The translations under genes and the position numbers were made by a program. From positions 1 to 49,975 of the forward strand of contig JAQUWE010000010.1 of NCBI GenBank assembly GCA_028693035.1: DNA of 49,975 nucleotides, read 5' to 3'. Each line of letters starts with the position of its first letter. Position 1 is the first letter of the stretch. Positions 15,863 through 25,688 of this stretch are shown in pieces. The notes beneath the pieces are model-generated. The model did no database searches. It saw only the letters and a program-made list of their open reading frames with translations, and was not told the DNA's origin. Origin of the DNA: Bacilli bacterium. Its GTDB lineage: Bacteria; Bacillota_I; Bacilli_A; RF39; UBA660.

Positions 15863-17227
15863 ATGCTAAGAAAATTTGAATTTGATAAAATGCCCGTAGT
15901 AGAAGTTGTAAATGACATTTTACTGGATGCTTCTAAACGTGGAGCCAGTGATATCCATTTTGATCCACTTGAATCCCATATGAAAATTAGAATCCGTGTA
16001 GATGGCCTTTTGATTGATTATGCAGAAGTACCTAATGAAATCAAAAAAAACCTAGTAACACGTATTAAAATTATATCTGGAATGAACATTACCGAATCAA
16101 GACTGCCACAAGATGGTGCAATTAAAGCAACACTTAAAGATACACCACTGGATCTTCGTGTATCTGTTCTTCCTACCAATGAAGGCGAAAAAGTCGTAAT
16201 CCGTATTTTGGACTATACCATGAGTTTAAATGGTCTAGAACACCTAGGATTTAGTGAATCTAACTATAAAAAAGTATTAAAAATGATCAATGAACCAAAT
16301 GGTATTATTTTGGTTACAGGTGCTACTGGATCTGGTAAATCTACCACTGTATACTCTATCTTACAAAGATTAAATAGAGAAGAAACAAATATTATTACTG
16401 TAGAAGATCCAATTGAAATGGATGTTGCAGGTGTCAACCAAGTGCAAACCAATAGTGAAATTGGTCTTACCTTTGCAACTGCCCTTCGTTCTATCTTAAG
16501 ACAGGATCCAAATGTTATTATGATCGGAGAAATTCGTGATAGTGAAACTGCAAAAATCGCCGTTAGAGCTTCTATTACAGGGCACCTTGTTCTTTCTACT
16601 ATCCATACAAACAACTCTTTAAATACGATTGAACGTTTACTTGATATGGACGTTGAAAGATATCTTTTAGCAAGTTCCTTATCTGGTATTATTTCACAAA
16701 AACTAGCTCGTCGTTTATGTCCTAACTGTCGTTCTAAAAGACCTACCAATTCCTATGAAAAAGAATTATTTGAAAAAGTATTAGGTACGACTACAGATGA
16801 AATCTATGTAGCGGAAGGCTGTGAAGAATGTGGCAATGGATATACAGGAAGAATTGCTATCCACGAAGTATTGCTTATTACGCAAGAAATCACAGATGCC
16901 TTAAGTGAAGGTGTTACAAAAGATAAATTAAGAGATCTTGTTTATAAATCAGATGTTACAACCCTTTTACAAGATGGTCTTGAGAAAGTTATTTCTGGAC
17001 AAACCTCTTTTGAAGAATTGCTTAAAATTATCGAATTAGATGATGATGAAAATTTAGCCGGTCAATCCGATCTAAAAGCTGCTATAGAAAATACCCATAT
17101 CAATCATGAATATGCAGAACATTTAGAATATAAAGAAGAAACAGAAAAAAAGGAAAATGAACCTTCTCCTAATGAAGAAATTGAGAGTAAAGTGATTTCT
17201 CCTACTCCACTAAAAAAAGAAGATTAA
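15863..17227 (+). CDS. type IV pilus assembly ATPase (PilB/GspE/ComGA family)
   Basis: 454 residues. This hexameric cytoplasmic ATPase powers pilus or pseudopilus assembly. Seen: the N2 domain motif GASDIHFDP, Walker A GATGSGKST near residue 155, an Asp box, Walker B IMIGEIRDSET, the His box STIHTNN, and the four-cysteine zinc site CPNC...CEEC. The large PilB N1 domain is absent, as in ComGA-like enzymes. After the usual end (~400) there is an acidic Glu/Lys tail of about 50 residues ending LKKED. AAGGGGAGA precedes the ATG. It is transcribed away from the platform and peptidase genes, which is unusual since these often share an operon. Confidence 0.93.
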   Translation: MLRKFEFDKMPVVEVVNDILLDASKRGASDIHFDPLESHMKIRIRVDGLLIDYAEVPNEIKKNLVTRIKIISGMNITESRLPQDGAIKATLKDTPLDLRVSVLPTNEGEKVVIRILDYTMSLNGLEHLGFSESNYKKVLKMINEPNGIILVTGATGSGKSTTVYSILQRLNREETNIITVEDPIEMDVAGVNQVQTNSEIGLTFATALRSILRQDPNVIMIGEIRDSETAKIAVRASITGHLVLSTIHTNNSLNTIERLLDMDVERYLLASSLSGIISQKLARRLCPNCRSKRPTNSYEKELFEKVLGTTTDEIYVAEGCEECGNGYTGRIAIHEVLLITQEITDALSEGVTKDKLRDLVYKSDVTTLLQDGLEKVISGQTSFEELLKIIELDDDENLAGQSDLKAAIENTHINHEYAEHLEYKEETEKKENEPSPNEEIESKVISPTPLKKED

Positions 17228-17240
17228 ACTTCTTTTTTTT
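17212..17240 (+). terminator. terminator overlapping the end of the pilus ATPase gene
   Basis: A perfect 11-bp stem AAAAAAAGAAG/CTTCTTTTTTT with a 6-base loop ATTAAA spans the stop codon and ends in a T-run. The reverse complement also has an A/T-rich tract, so it may serve the convergent gene too. Confidence 0.75.
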
Positions 17241-17247
17241 AATGTCT

Positions 17248-17652
17248 TTATATTTTTGGAAATTTACCTACCGCTTTTTTTATTAACTTTTTAATACCCG
17301 TCACAGATTCTTTTACTTGCTGTGTAGCTTCTAAATCTGTAAGAGATAGATTACTAAAATCAGATTTTTTGAATTTCACTTTATTGTCTTCATCCACAAC
17401 TCTTTCATACCCTCTTTCTCTTGCATGTTGTACAACAAAAAGAGAGACTCTAAAATCTAAGTATTGGGGGACACGATTAAAAAGAGACACCAAATCAGGA
17501 AAGTTTTCTTCTTTAAAGAAATAGGGATTCAATGAGTTAACATCTGCTTCATTTTCTTGTTTACGTAGTTCTAATTCTTCTTGTAAACTTCTAGTTTTAT
17601 TATCTATTTTAAATAAGAATTCATCATCATATTTCTTTTGTTCCTCTGCCAT
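17248..17652 (-). CDS. hypothetical protein within the pilus locus
   Basis: 134 residues, soluble, unrecognised. The N-terminal third is charged helix (AEEQKKYDDEFLFKIDNKT). The middle has NPYFFKEENFPDLVSLFNRVPQYL, and the C-terminus is basic, ending KKAVGKFPKI. The start at 17652 follows AAAGGAGGA; the longer frame has no ribosome site. It is convergent with the pilus ATPase gene and ends about 100 bases before the prepilin peptidase stop on its far side. Position suggests, but does not show, a role in the pilus system. Confidence 0.65.
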   Translation of the reverse strand: MAEEQKKYDDEFLFKIDNKTRSLQEELELRKQENEADVNSLNPYFFKEENFPDLVSLFNRVPQYLDFRVSLFVVQHARERGYERVVDEDNKVKFKKSDFSNLSLTDLEATQQVKESVTGIKKLIKKAVGKFPKI

Positions 17653-17752
17653 TATAGTTCCTCCTTTAACAAAATAACTATATTTTATCACACTATACAA
17701 TAAAAGTATATTACTATTTTTAACCAAAAAAAAGACTTTTTAAGAGTCATTT

Positions 17753-18517
17753 TTATGCGACTAATATTGATAATAATTTAATAAAATCAATATGTAGTAA
17801 ATATAGGATAATAGCCGCTATTCCTAGAAAAGGACCATAAGGAATAATATTGGTTTTCTTTCTATAAAGGACAAATAAAGAAATAGGAAGTCCAATAAAG
17901 GAAGATAAAAATATCGTAACAATTGACATTCTAAAACCAATGACCAATCCAATTACAAAAAGTAATTTAATGTCTCCCCCACCCATGGATTCTTTTTTAA
18001 ACAGAAAGTCTCCCATCTTTTTGACTAAAAACATTAAAACAAAAGCAAGAATTCCACCTATAAGGTGATAAAAAGCTGCTTTAAGCCCATAAATAGAAGC
18101 AATTTCTACTAACAATAATATAGATCCAAAAGCAAGGACTTCATCAGGAATAATGTAATACTCAATATCACTAATGAGAATAATCATGATAATAGATACA
18201 AAAGTAAGAGCAATCAGCAGATCTAAAGAATATCCAAAAGATAAATAGCACAGAGAAAATAAAATACCTGTTGCTAATTCATATAATAAATACTTAATAG
18301 ATAATTTGGTTTTGCATACCCTGCATTTGCCACCTTGTAATAGATAAGACAAAATAGGAATGAGTTCATAAAACTTAAGCTGATGGCCACATTCTGTACA
18401 ATGAGAAGGAGGAGAAACAATAGATTCCCCATTAGGAATTCTTGTTCCTACTACAGCAAAGAAAGAACCAAAAATGGTTCCAAAAACAAATAATACAATT
18501 AGATAATATATTTCCAT
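17753..18517 (-). CDS. prepilin peptidase / leader peptidase (PilD/ComC family)
   Basis: 254 residues, polytopic aspartate protease that removes the leader of prepilins and usually methylates the new N-terminus. It has the N-terminal GSFFAVVGTRIP pattern, the paired zinc cysteines CTEC and CRVC (about residues 40-75), and both catalytic aspartates: one in ISDIEYYIIPDE and one in the MGGGDIKLL motif. The N-terminal methylase domain is therefore intact. It lies 15 bases after the platform protein stop codon on the same strand. Substrates in this window are the proteins at 14687, 15205, 29529, 32917 and 34654. Confidence 0.95.
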   Translation of the reverse strand: MEIYYLIVLFVFGTIFGSFFAVVGTRIPNGESIVSPPSHCTECGHQLKFYELIPILSYLLQGGKCRVCKTKLSIKYLLYELATGILFSLCYLSFGYSLDLLIALTFVSIIMIILISDIEYYIIPDEVLAFGSILLLVEIASIYGLKAAFYHLIGGILAFVLMFLVKKMGDFLFKKESMGGGDIKLLFVIGLVIGFRMSIVTIFLSSFIGLPISLFVLYRKKTNIIPYGPFLGIAAIILYLLHIDFIKLLSILVA

Positions 18518-18532
18518 GCTAACTCTACTCCT

Positions 18533-20890
18533 CTACCCAATCATCGAATACATACCGAACATTGGTAATATGATTGCCAAAATGATGATACCTACCATAA
18601 CTGTTAAGAAAATAATTAAAGCAGGTTCAATGAATGTTTTAATACGTGTAACAGATTGTGCATGCATCTCTTGGTAATAAGTAGATACCTTTGCCATCAT
18701 ATCAGGCAATTGCCCTGTTTTTTCTCCTGTAACAAGCATTTCGTAAGCTGGGATTGGGAATGCCCAGTGATCTTTAAATGCCAAAGAGATTTTATCACCA
18801 TGTGCAATGTTGGTAATTGTATCTAAAATAAGCATTTTATAAATTTCATTGTTTGTGATTTTATTTAATATTTCCATAGAATTGGTAATGAATACATTGT
18901 GTTTTAATAATGAAGAGAAGGTTTTTGTAAACATTGTGACTTCATTATAAATAATAACTTTTCCAAAAACAGGAAAGTGCATAGCTAACCATTGCATAAC
19001 CGATCTAAATAATTTAACTTTTCTGTAAAGATAAACCATAACACCAGCAAATATACCAACACCCAATAATAACCAAATAAGATATTTCTTTAAGAAAGCA
19101 CTTACTTTGATGATAAAGACTGTAAAGGCAGGAATTTTACTAGCATCCATACTCTCATAGATCGCAACGAATTGTGGAATAACCCAAATTAGAATAAATA
19201 CAATAACAGCAGATGCAAATACAAAAACCATAGACGGATACATCATTGCGGTAATCATTTGTTTTCTTGTTTTATCTGCTTCTGTATAATAAGATTCCAT
19301 ATCATCTAGTGCTTCTGGAAGTTCTCCAGTCATTTCAGATGTTTTAATCATATTAATAAGCAATTTAGGAAAAGCATTTCCTTGTTTTTCCAAAGCTGTA
19401 CTAAATGATTCTCCCATTGTAAGGTCATAGATAATAGCACTAAATATCTTTTTATAGGCTGGTTTTTTATACTGTCTTGACAATATTTTTAAAGCTTCTG
19501 CAAGTGGGATACCCGCTTTAATATACGTTGATAGCTGTGTAATAAAGAAAATTAAATCTTTTATTTTTATTTTTACATGATTGACAGAAGAACGACCATG
19601 TAAGAAAGTAATCCATTTTGATGTTTTAATACTATAAACTTCATATCCTTCACTTAGTAAATAAGAGTGTACTTCTACTTTAGAAAAAGCTTCAAAATAA
19701 TCTTTGACTACTTTTCCTTCTGCATTTTTAGCTACATACTCATAAAGAACTTTTTTATCACTTTTAACAGCATCTTCTCCATCAAAGTTAATAAGCAATG
19801 CTTGTCTTTCCATTTCTCTTGTATTACGATGTGCTTTTAAGAAAATAGAATTTTTGATTTTATTTTTTATAGCAAGCAATAGATTTTTAGGAGCATGTAA
19901 GATTGCAAGTCCTATTTTTCTAAGTGTTTGTTTGAAAGATTTTTTTTCTATAATAACATTTTCGTTTTTATATTCATTCTCTGTTTGAATAATGCCATCT
20001 TTAGATTTTTTAGCTTCTTTTTCTGCTAAAGCCTTTTGTTTTCTTAATTCGGCTTCTTCTTTTTTCTTTAATTTTAATAATCTGTCTTTTTCAGCTTTCT
20101 CTTCTCTTGCTTTCTTTCTTAACAACTTCTTCTCTTGATTACGAGCATGCGCTGTCAAATAACTTCTATATAGTGGACTTTTAATAGTATACAGAACCGT
20201 ATAAAGACCAATACACACAAATTTTACAATAGAATATAGTATTACAACTATATATTTTAAGATGTGATATATAAAGAAAAGGAATGCAAATATACCATAT
20301 CCAAAATGATATATAATTGTCTTTAAGATATTTTTAATAAGGATTAAAAAAGCATATATACCGAATCCGAAATGATAAATGGTTGTCTTTAAGAAATTTG
20401 TAACAAGTAAGAAACAAGTCATTAAACCTGTCCCTGCGTAAGAAGTACCACTTTTTAATGTACTCTTAAGCCAAACAAATAAAGAAGCAATTCCAATACC
20501 ACAATAAATACCTAATTTTCTAAAGAATCTTGTAATAATAAAAACGCCTGTAAAAATACCTTCAAAAAAATAAGTTGCAGCGTGAAAAAGGAAAATACAA
20601 GCTTTTTTTAATAAAAGAGTAAATCTGTAAAACAAGTAAGAAAGCAAGGTAATGAACTTTATTAGCAAAGTAAAAACCTTTTGTATTACAAAAGAGATAG
20701 CTTTATATACTGCTATACATAACATACCCATTCCCTTTATTACATTCATAATCACATATTTATAAAAATAATATCCTACATATGGAATATATTCTACTAT
20801 GAATTTTATCACATTAAAAGGAAGTAAAAGTATAAAGAATACCACTTTATATACAAAAATAAAAGGCAAAAAATACCATGGTTTATTCAT
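18533..20890 (-). CDS. pilus inner-membrane platform protein (PilC/GspF) with ~375-residue N-terminal extension
   Basis: 785 residues, nearly twice the usual ~400. Residues ~380-785 form the complete GspF/PilC platform with both T2SSF repeats: it starts YEYVAKNAEGKVVKDYFEA, has FFITQLSTYIKAGIPLAEAL in repeat 1 and VTMFTKTFSSLLKHNVFI in repeat 2. Residues 1-240 are an additional series of hydrophobic Tyr/Phe-rich helices, including a 22-residue near-repeat (LKTTIYHFGFGIYAFLILI, then LKTIIYHFGYGIFAFLFFI). Residues 245-300 are a highly charged Lys/Glu/Ala helix. The start is the ATG at 20890, with CAGGTG before it; a TTG five codons upstream is less likely. The function of the extension is unknown. 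Confidence 0.92.
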   Translation of the reverse strand: MNKPWYFLPFIFVYKVVFFILLLPFNVIKFIVEYIPYVGYYFYKYVIMNVIKGMGMLCIAVYKAISFVIQKVFTLLIKFITLLSYLFYRFTLLLKKACIFLFHAATYFFEGIFTGVFIITRFFRKLGIYCGIGIASLFVWLKSTLKSGTSYAGTGLMTCFLLVTNFLKTTIYHFGFGIYAFLILIKNILKTIIYHFGYGIFAFLFFIYHILKYIVVILYSIVKFVCIGLYTVLYTIKSPLYRSYLTAHARNQEKKLLRKKAREEKAEKDRLLKLKKKEEAELRKQKALAEKEAKKSKDGIIQTENEYKNENVIIEKKSFKQTLRKIGLAILHAPKNLLLAIKNKIKNSIFLKAHRNTREMERQALLINFDGEDAVKSDKKVLYEYVAKNAEGKVVKDYFEAFSKVEVHSYLLSEGYEVYSIKTSKWITFLHGRSSVNHVKIKIKDLIFFITQLSTYIKAGIPLAEALKILSRQYKKPAYKKIFSAIIYDLTMGESFSTALEKQGNAFPKLLINMIKTSEMTGELPEALDDMESYYTEADKTRKQMITAMMYPSMVFVFASAVIVFILIWVIPQFVAIYESMDASKIPAFTVFIIKVSAFLKKYLIWLLLGVGIFAGVMVYLYRKVKLFRSVMQWLAMHFPVFGKVIIYNEVTMFTKTFSSLLKHNVFITNSMEILNKITNNEIYKMLILDTITNIAHGDKISLAFKDHWAFPIPAYEMLVTGEKTGQLPDMMAKVSTYYQEMHAQSVTRIKTFIEPALIIFLTVMVGIIILAIILPMFGMYSMIG

Positions 20891-20967
20891 AAAAGCACCT
20901 GCCAATCCCTCTTATCTTCTATTCTATAAATTATTATAGCATAAATATTGTATAAAAAAAACAAATT

Positions 20968-20996
20968 TTAAACTTTTTCTGATTAAAACATACAAT
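20968..20996 (+). promoter_or_regulatory. candidate promoter for the YqfQ-like gene
   Basis: TTAAAC and TACAAT are separated by 17 bases, in the gap between two divergent genes. The -35 is a weak match; the -10 is good and lies 22 bases before the ATG at 21019. Confidence 0.45.
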
Positions 20997-21018
20997 AGTA
21001 TTAGAAAGGAGTAGACTT

Positions 21019-21411
21019 ATGAATTATTATAACCCATACTTCTATAATATCCCGAATGCAGCTGCTAGTGCATCTTCTCCTGGGCTTCTTAAATCTCTTT
21101 TTGGAAAAGGTATTAACTGGGGGTCTTTATTAACCAATACACAGAAAGTTATTGGAATAGCAAACCAAGCAATTCCGGTAGTAAAACAAATTTCCCCTGT
21201 CATGCAAAATGCCAAAACGATGTTTAAGGTCATGAACGAATTTAAAAAAGTGGATACTCCTACAAAAGGTTTGAATCGTAATTCAGTACAAAAGAATGAC
21301 ACTGTCGATTCAAATTCTAATGTTTCTGCAAATACGGGAAATGTTTATGAAAATGTAGAGGAAGTAGCGCAATCTGTTACTGATGATAATGGTCCAAGTT
21401 TTTTCATATAA
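21019..21411 (+). CDS. yqfQ: YqfQ-like protein (VrrA-type)
   Basis: 130 residues. The N-terminus is Tyr/Asn/Pro rich (NYYNPYFYNIPNAA). The core INWGSLLTNTQKVIGIANQ followed by AIPVVKQISPVMQNAKTM is the recognisable YqfQ/VrrA segment; the tail is Asn/Ser/Val rich and probably disordered. In Bacillus yqfQ lies close to dnaG, sigA and trmK, as here, where it is convergent with trmK. The family is a small protein linked by annotation to spore formers; its biochemical role is not known to me. AAAGGAG precedes the ATG. Confidence 0.7.
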   Translation: MNYYNPYFYNIPNAAASASSPGLLKSLFGKGINWGSLLTNTQKVIGIANQAIPVVKQISPVMQNAKTMFKVMNEFKKVDTPTKGLNRNSVQKNDTVDSNSNVSANTGNVYENVEEVAQSVTDDNGPSFFI

Positions 21412-21443
21412 AAAAAGAATTATTTAAAAAATAGTTCTTTTTT
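21411..21443. terminator. bidirectional terminator between yqfQ-like and trmK
   Basis: The convergent gap holds AAAAAAGAA...TTCTTTTTT with further A-T pairing inside (ATTT/AAAT), giving a hairpin with a T-run on the plus strand and an A-run that becomes T on the minus strand. Confidence 0.6.
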
Positions 21444-21459
21444 GTTTGTTTTAAATTTT

Positions 21460-22086
21460 TTACCTAAAAGTAGGAAGTATTTCTTCCTCTATTATTTTTA
21501 ATAAATCTGTTTTCTTGCTTTTTTGCTTACTAATTTTACTTTCTTTTTTATATAAATAATTTATATATTCTTTGTTTTTTCTTGCACTAGGACCTATGAT
21601 ATAGTCTATTTCATCATATTTTTCTTGTCCTTTTTCAAAAGTTAAAATAAAATACCAATGTTTTTCAAAAACAAGTGTTTCTTCCTTAATTTTATACCCC
21701 TTTGTACAAAGTTCTTTTCTTAATAAAGAAGTATCTTTATGGGCACTTAAAATAAGTGTATGAAATTCGTTTAAAGAGCTGATAATAGGAAGCATTGTAT
21801 GCGCTCCCATACCCGCTATTACAATCACATCTTCTTTTTTTATCGGGATGTCCTTAAGACCATCCGTTACATAAAAGGATACTTTATCTTCTACTCCTGC
21901 ATTTTTAGCTGTTTCTTTCGCACTTTCTATAGAAGAAGCACTAATATCAGTTGCTGTGCAGTGGATGCCTTTTCTTGTAGATGCTAGATAAATATCCAAA
22001 AGTGCATGATCACAGCCTACATCAATCACATCTCTGTTTTCTGGAATTGCTTCTGCAAGTGCTTGTAAACGTTTTGATAGCTTCAT
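21460..22086 (-). CDS. trmK: tRNA (adenine22-N1)-methyltransferase TrmK
   Basis: 208 residues. TrmK methylates N1 of A22 in tRNAs using S-adenosylmethionine. The N-terminal pattern KLSKRLQALAEAIP, the SAM-binding motif VIDVGCDHALLDIYLA and the catalytic-region segment VIVIAGMGAHTML fit the family. A C-terminal coiled part rich in Lys follows. Its ATG overlaps the rpoD stop (TAATG), so the two are translationally coupled, as dnaG and rpoD are. The same order dnaG-rpoD-trmK is found in Bacillus. Confidence 0.92.
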   Translation of the reverse strand: MKLSKRLQALAEAIPENRDVIDVGCDHALLDIYLASTRKGIHCTATDISASSIESAKETAKNAGVEDKVSFYVTDGLKDIPIKKEDVIVIAGMGAHTMLPIISSLNEFHTLILSAHKDTSLLRKELCTKGYKIKEETLVFEKHWYFILTFEKGQEKYDEIDYIIGPSARKNKEYINYLYKKESKISKQKSKKTDLLKIIEEEILPTFR

Positions 22087-23168
22087 TAGTTTCCTAAATA
22101 ATCCTTTAATTTACGTGAACGAGAAGGATGACGTAATTTACGAAGTGCTTTTGCTTCAATTTGACGAATACGTTCTCTTGTTACCCCGAACATTTGCCCT
22201 ACTTCTTCTAAAGTTCTTGATTTTCCATCTTCTAAACCAAAACGTAATTTAATTACTTTTTCTTCTCTTTCTGTAAGAGTTAAAAGAACATCAGAAATTT
22301 CATCTTTTAGAATTTCATTTGTTGCATATTCTTCAGGACTCATATTTCTTTCATCTTTAATGAAATCTCCTAAATGAGAATCATCTTCTTCTCCAATAGG
22401 TGTTTCCAAACTAACTGGTTCTTGTGAAATTTTATATATTTCTCTTATTTTTTCTACAGAAATATTCATTTTTTCAGCAAGTTCTTCTTCAGAAGGTTCT
22501 CTATTTAATTCAAGGGTTAATTGTCTTTGTACACGTGCTAATTTATTGATTGTTTCTACCATATGAACGGGAACTCTGATGGTTCTTGCTTGGTCTGCGA
22601 TAGCTCTTGTAATTGCTTGTCTAATCCACCATGTTGCATAAGTAGAGAATTTATATCCTTTTGTTACATCAAATTTTTCAACAGCTTTCATAAGACCTAT
22701 ATTTCCTTCTTGAATAAGGTCTAAGAATAACATACCACGTCCTACATATCTTTTTGCAATACTAACAACAAGACGAAGGTTGGCTTCTGCTAAAGTAGCT
22801 TTGGCTGTATCATCTCCAGCTAAAATACGATCTGCTAAAGAAAGTTCTTCATCCATAGTTAATAACTTAATTTGTCCTATTTCTTTCAAATACATACGAA
22901 CAGGGTCATTAATGGTTAAATCTTTTGTAATGGTATGATCATCTAGTAAGATTTTTTCAGTAGGTGTTTCTCCACTTTCTTCTTCCTCTGATACAATGGC
23001 AATACTGTTTTCACTTAAAGTATTGTATAGTTCATCTAATGAGTCTGAATCTAGTTCAAGTCCTTTTAAGTGACTTGCTAGAATTTCATAAGTGATAACC
23101 CCTTTTTCTTTTCCTATTTTTAATAACTCTTCTTTTCTTTCTTCAAACGATTTTACTTCTTTTATCAT
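22086..23168 (-). CDS. rpoD: primary RNA polymerase sigma factor RpoD (SigA)
   Basis: 360 residues, the usual length for a Firmicute SigA. It directs core RNA polymerase to housekeeping promoters. Visible: an N-terminal region 1.1-like segment, region 1.2 ([16 protein letters not shown]), region 2 with [18 protein letters not shown] and the -10 recognition helix around [19 protein letters not shown], region 3, and region 4.2 with the helix-turn-helix [19 protein letters not shown]. It overlaps dnaG by four bases (ATGA) and trmK by one. This is the macromolecular synthesis operon without rpsU adjacent. Confidence 0.98.
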   Translation of the reverse strand: MIKEVKSFEERKEELLKIGKEKGVITYEILASHLKGLELDSDSLDELYNTLSENSIAIVSEEEESGETPTEKILLDDHTITKDLTINDPVRMYLKEIGQIKLLTMDEELSLADRILAGDDTAKATLAEANLRLVVSIAKRYVGRGMLFLDLIQEGNIGLMKAVEKFDVTKGYKFSTYATWWIRQAITRAIADQARTIRVPVHMVETINKLARVQRQLTLELNREPSEEELAEKMNISVEKIREIYKISQEPVSLETPIGEEDDSHLGDFIKDERNMSPEEYATNEILKDEISDVLLTLTEREEKVIKLRFGLEDGKSRTLEEVGQMFGVTRERIRQIEAKALRKLRHPSRSRKLKDYLGN

Positions 23169-24910
23169 ATTAATTCTCCTTTTTTTAATTGCACAATTTG
23201 TTCAGCAATTTTTGTTTTCTCTTCAATATTGGTTTCTTCTGTTAACTTTTTCTTTAAACGGTTCATTTCATAATTTACATTATAATCTCTAATCACTTTA
23301 CAGTAATCTAGTATCTCTTCTTTTTTATAGATATCGTTAAGTGGTAAAAGAAGAATCTCTTGTAAAAGTGTAGCAACTTCTTTTTGCTCACTTACAAGAG
23401 AAATAATATCAGCTAGCTCTATCTTACTATTTTCTTTATAGTAGTGTACAATCTCTAAAGCTAACATTCTACTGGTATCTCTTGGTAGAAATGGTTTTTC
23501 TTGCATGTAAATCTTTATAACTTCTGTATCACATAACATATAGTACAAAAGGTTTTGTTCAGCCATCTGATATCTATTTTTCTTTGTCGAAACTTTTTTT
23601 GGTAACAGAATTTCTTTAGGTACAACTTCTTTTAATTTATCTGTAAGTTGGTCTTTCAAAAATGTAAAATCAAGCTTACTCTCTTCACTCATTTTTTTTA
23701 AGGTAAGTTCCCTCACCACAACATCCTCTATCCGTGAAAGTTCTTCTAACATCGCACTTACATACTTTGCCATGTCATCTGTACTTGTTAAATCTTTGTC
23801 TTTTTTTAAATAATTTAATTTAAAATCCATAATGGTAATAGGATTGTCTAGTCTACTTAAGAAAGATTCTTTCCCATTTTTTTTGATAAAGTCATCTGGA
23901 TCCATATTGTTTTCCAAACGAACAATCTTAGGGGTTACACCCATTTCTAAGAGAATATCCGCACAAGCAAAGGTTGCTTTTGCTCCAGCTTCATCTCCGT
24001 CGAAACACAAAATAATATCTCTTGCCATTTTCTTAAGTAACTGGGCTTGTCCTTTGGTAACAGCGGTTCCCATTGTCGCTACCACATTTGTAATCCCTAT
24101 GGTGTATGCCCTAATGACATCCATAAAGCCTTCCATTACGATAATAGTCCCCTTTTTTCTGGCTTCTATTTTGGCTCTATGGTAATTATAGAGAAGTTCA
24201 CCTTTTTTAAAGATTTCAGTTTCTCTACTATTGATGTATTTAGAAGGATCTTCACTATTATAGATTCTTCCACTAAAACCAACAACTTGTCCACTTAAAT
24301 TCCATAAAGGAAACATCACTCTATTGTAATATAAATCACTATATTGATAATCTCTTTTAACCAGAAGTGCACATTTTTCTAAATTTTTATCACTATACCC
24401 TTTGCTTACCAACAATTTAGAAAGCATTTTGTTATCTTTTAAGGAAAGTCCAATGCCAAATTCCTTGATGACTTGTTCATCTATTTGTCTTTGTTTTAAA
24501 TATTCTCTAGCTTCTCTACCTTCTTTAGTATTCACATTATTTTGATAAAATTTACTAGAAAGTTCATATATTTCATAAAGAACAGGATCTTCTTTTGGTT
24601 TTGTTTTTTGATAATTTCCTTGAATAGGAATCCCTGCTTTGTCCGCAAGCATCTGCACGGCTTCTATAAAACTAATGTTTTCATACTCAGAAACAAAGGT
24701 AAAGACATTTCCGGTTGCACCACAAGAGAAGCATTTGTAAATTTGTTTTTCTTTGCTTACACTCATACTAGGATGATTGTCATCATGAAAAGGACAAACA
24801 CCAAAGTAATTTTTACCTCGTGGCGTTAATGGTATATATGAAGATATGATTTCTACAATATCTGATTTTTCACGAATTAAATTAATTGTATCTGTACTCA
24901 ATTTTTCCAT
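23165..24910 (-). CDS. dnaG: DNA primase DnaG
   Basis: 581 residues. DnaG makes the RNA primers for replication and works with the replicative helicase. The CHC2 zinc finger is near the start (CPFH at 39-42, CFSC at 60-63). The Toprim core has [12 protein letters not shown] and [10 protein letters not shown] with the metal-binding Glu and Asp. The C-terminal helicase-binding domain is present but diverged. The start is the ATG at 24910, ten bases after AAGGAG; the ATG three codons earlier is too close to that site. Stop is TGA, overlapping the rpoD ATG. Confidence 0.96.
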   Translation of the reverse strand: MEKLSTDTINLIREKSDIVEIISSYIPLTPRGKNYFGVCPFHDDNHPSMSVSKEKQIYKCFSCGATGNVFTFVSEYENISFIEAVQMLADKAGIPIQGNYQKTKPKEDPVLYEIYELSSKFYQNNVNTKEGREAREYLKQRQIDEQVIKEFGIGLSLKDNKMLSKLLVSKGYSDKNLEKCALLVKRDYQYSDLYYNRVMFPLWNLSGQVVGFSGRIYNSEDPSKYINSRETEIFKKGELLYNYHRAKIEARKKGTIIVMEGFMDVIRAYTIGITNVVATMGTAVTKGQAQLLKKMARDIILCFDGDEAGAKATFACADILLEMGVTPKIVRLENNMDPDDFIKKNGKESFLSRLDNPITIMDFKLNYLKKDKDLTSTDDMAKYVSAMLEELSRIEDVVVRELTLKKMSEESKLDFTFLKDQLTDKLKEVVPKEILLPKKVSTKKNRYQMAEQNLLYYMLCDTEVIKIYMQEKPFLPRDTSRMLALEIVHYYKENSKIELADIISLVSEQKEVATLLQEILLLPLNDIYKKEEILDYCKVIRDYNVNYEMNRLKKKLTEETNIEEKTKIAEQIVQLKKGELI

Positions 24911-25047
24911 AAATACCATACTCCTTATTAATAATATACGACAAAAATATCTAATATCCTTTTTTTTGCCTAAATTTAGTGATTATTTTGTAAAAAAATG
25001 TATAATGTATGCCTCTATTCGTATTCTAATAGTAGGAGGGACTTTTT

Positions 25048-25587
25048 ATGAATCTAAAAAAAATGATTTATATAAATACAATAGGTACTTTTTTACTTTG
25101 TTTTTTGACTCATTTTCTTTATACATGGTTTCCAAATCCTGTGTTTGCGATATTCTTTCCTGTTAATGAAAGTATTTGGGAACATATGAAAATGATTTAT
25201 AGTAGTGTTTTATTATTTGGAATAATAGAGTTTATTATAATACAAAAAAAGAAAATTACAAGCAATAACTTTCTTATTTCTTTATTTTTAAAAGCTTTTA
25301 TTAGTATCCCATTGTTTTTACTTATTTATTTGCCTATTTATTATAAGTTTGGGGAGCATTTACTTGTAACCCTTGTTTTATTATTTTTTGTCCTACTTGC
25401 TATATCGTTTCTTGGTTATAAAGTACAAAATATTGGTGAAATAAAGAAACAAAACGGAATAGCTTTTTGTCTTATTATTCTTGCCTACATAGCTTTTGGG
25501 TATTTAACCTATCGTCCATTACATCATTCCATGTTTTTTGATACTATGGAAGAAAAATATGGGATACATGAATATGTATTTGAATAA
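25048..25587 (+). CDS. polytopic membrane protein, DUF6512-like
   Basis: 179 residues, about five membrane helices. The segment FFPVNESIWEHMKMIY after the first helix and the ending around LTYRPLHHSMFFD are distinctive and resemble a family of unknown function seen in Clostridia and Bacilli (DUF6512, from memory). GTAGGAGGG precedes the ATG. A TATAAT box lies at 25001-25006 with no convincing -35. It is divergent from dnaG and convergent with the Ppx-like gene. No function is known to me. Confidence 0.7.
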   Translation: MNLKKMIYINTIGTFLLCFLTHFLYTWFPNPVFAIFFPVNESIWEHMKMIYSSVLLFGIIEFIIIQKKKITSNNFLISLFLKAFISIPLFLLIYLPIYYKFGEHLLVTLVLLFFVLLAISFLGYKVQNIGEIKKQNGIAFCLIILAYIAFGYLTYRPLHHSMFFDTMEEKYGIHEYVFE

Positions 25588-25621
25588 TTTTTTATGGAAA
25601 ATCAGATATATTAAAGTAAAT

Positions 25622-25661
25622 AAAAATGAATTTGATAGTGTAAAAACAAATTCATTTTTTT
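25622..25661. terminator. bidirectional terminator between two convergent genes
   Basis: A perfect 13-bp stem AAAAATGAATTTG/CAAATTCATTTTT with a 12-base loop is followed by Ts on the plus strand and, on the minus strand, by a T-rich tract from the A-run. It ends the DUF6512-like gene and the Ppx-like gene. Confidence 0.8.
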
Positions 25662-25688
25662 GTATGCTTTTTATGTATAAAATAGAGA

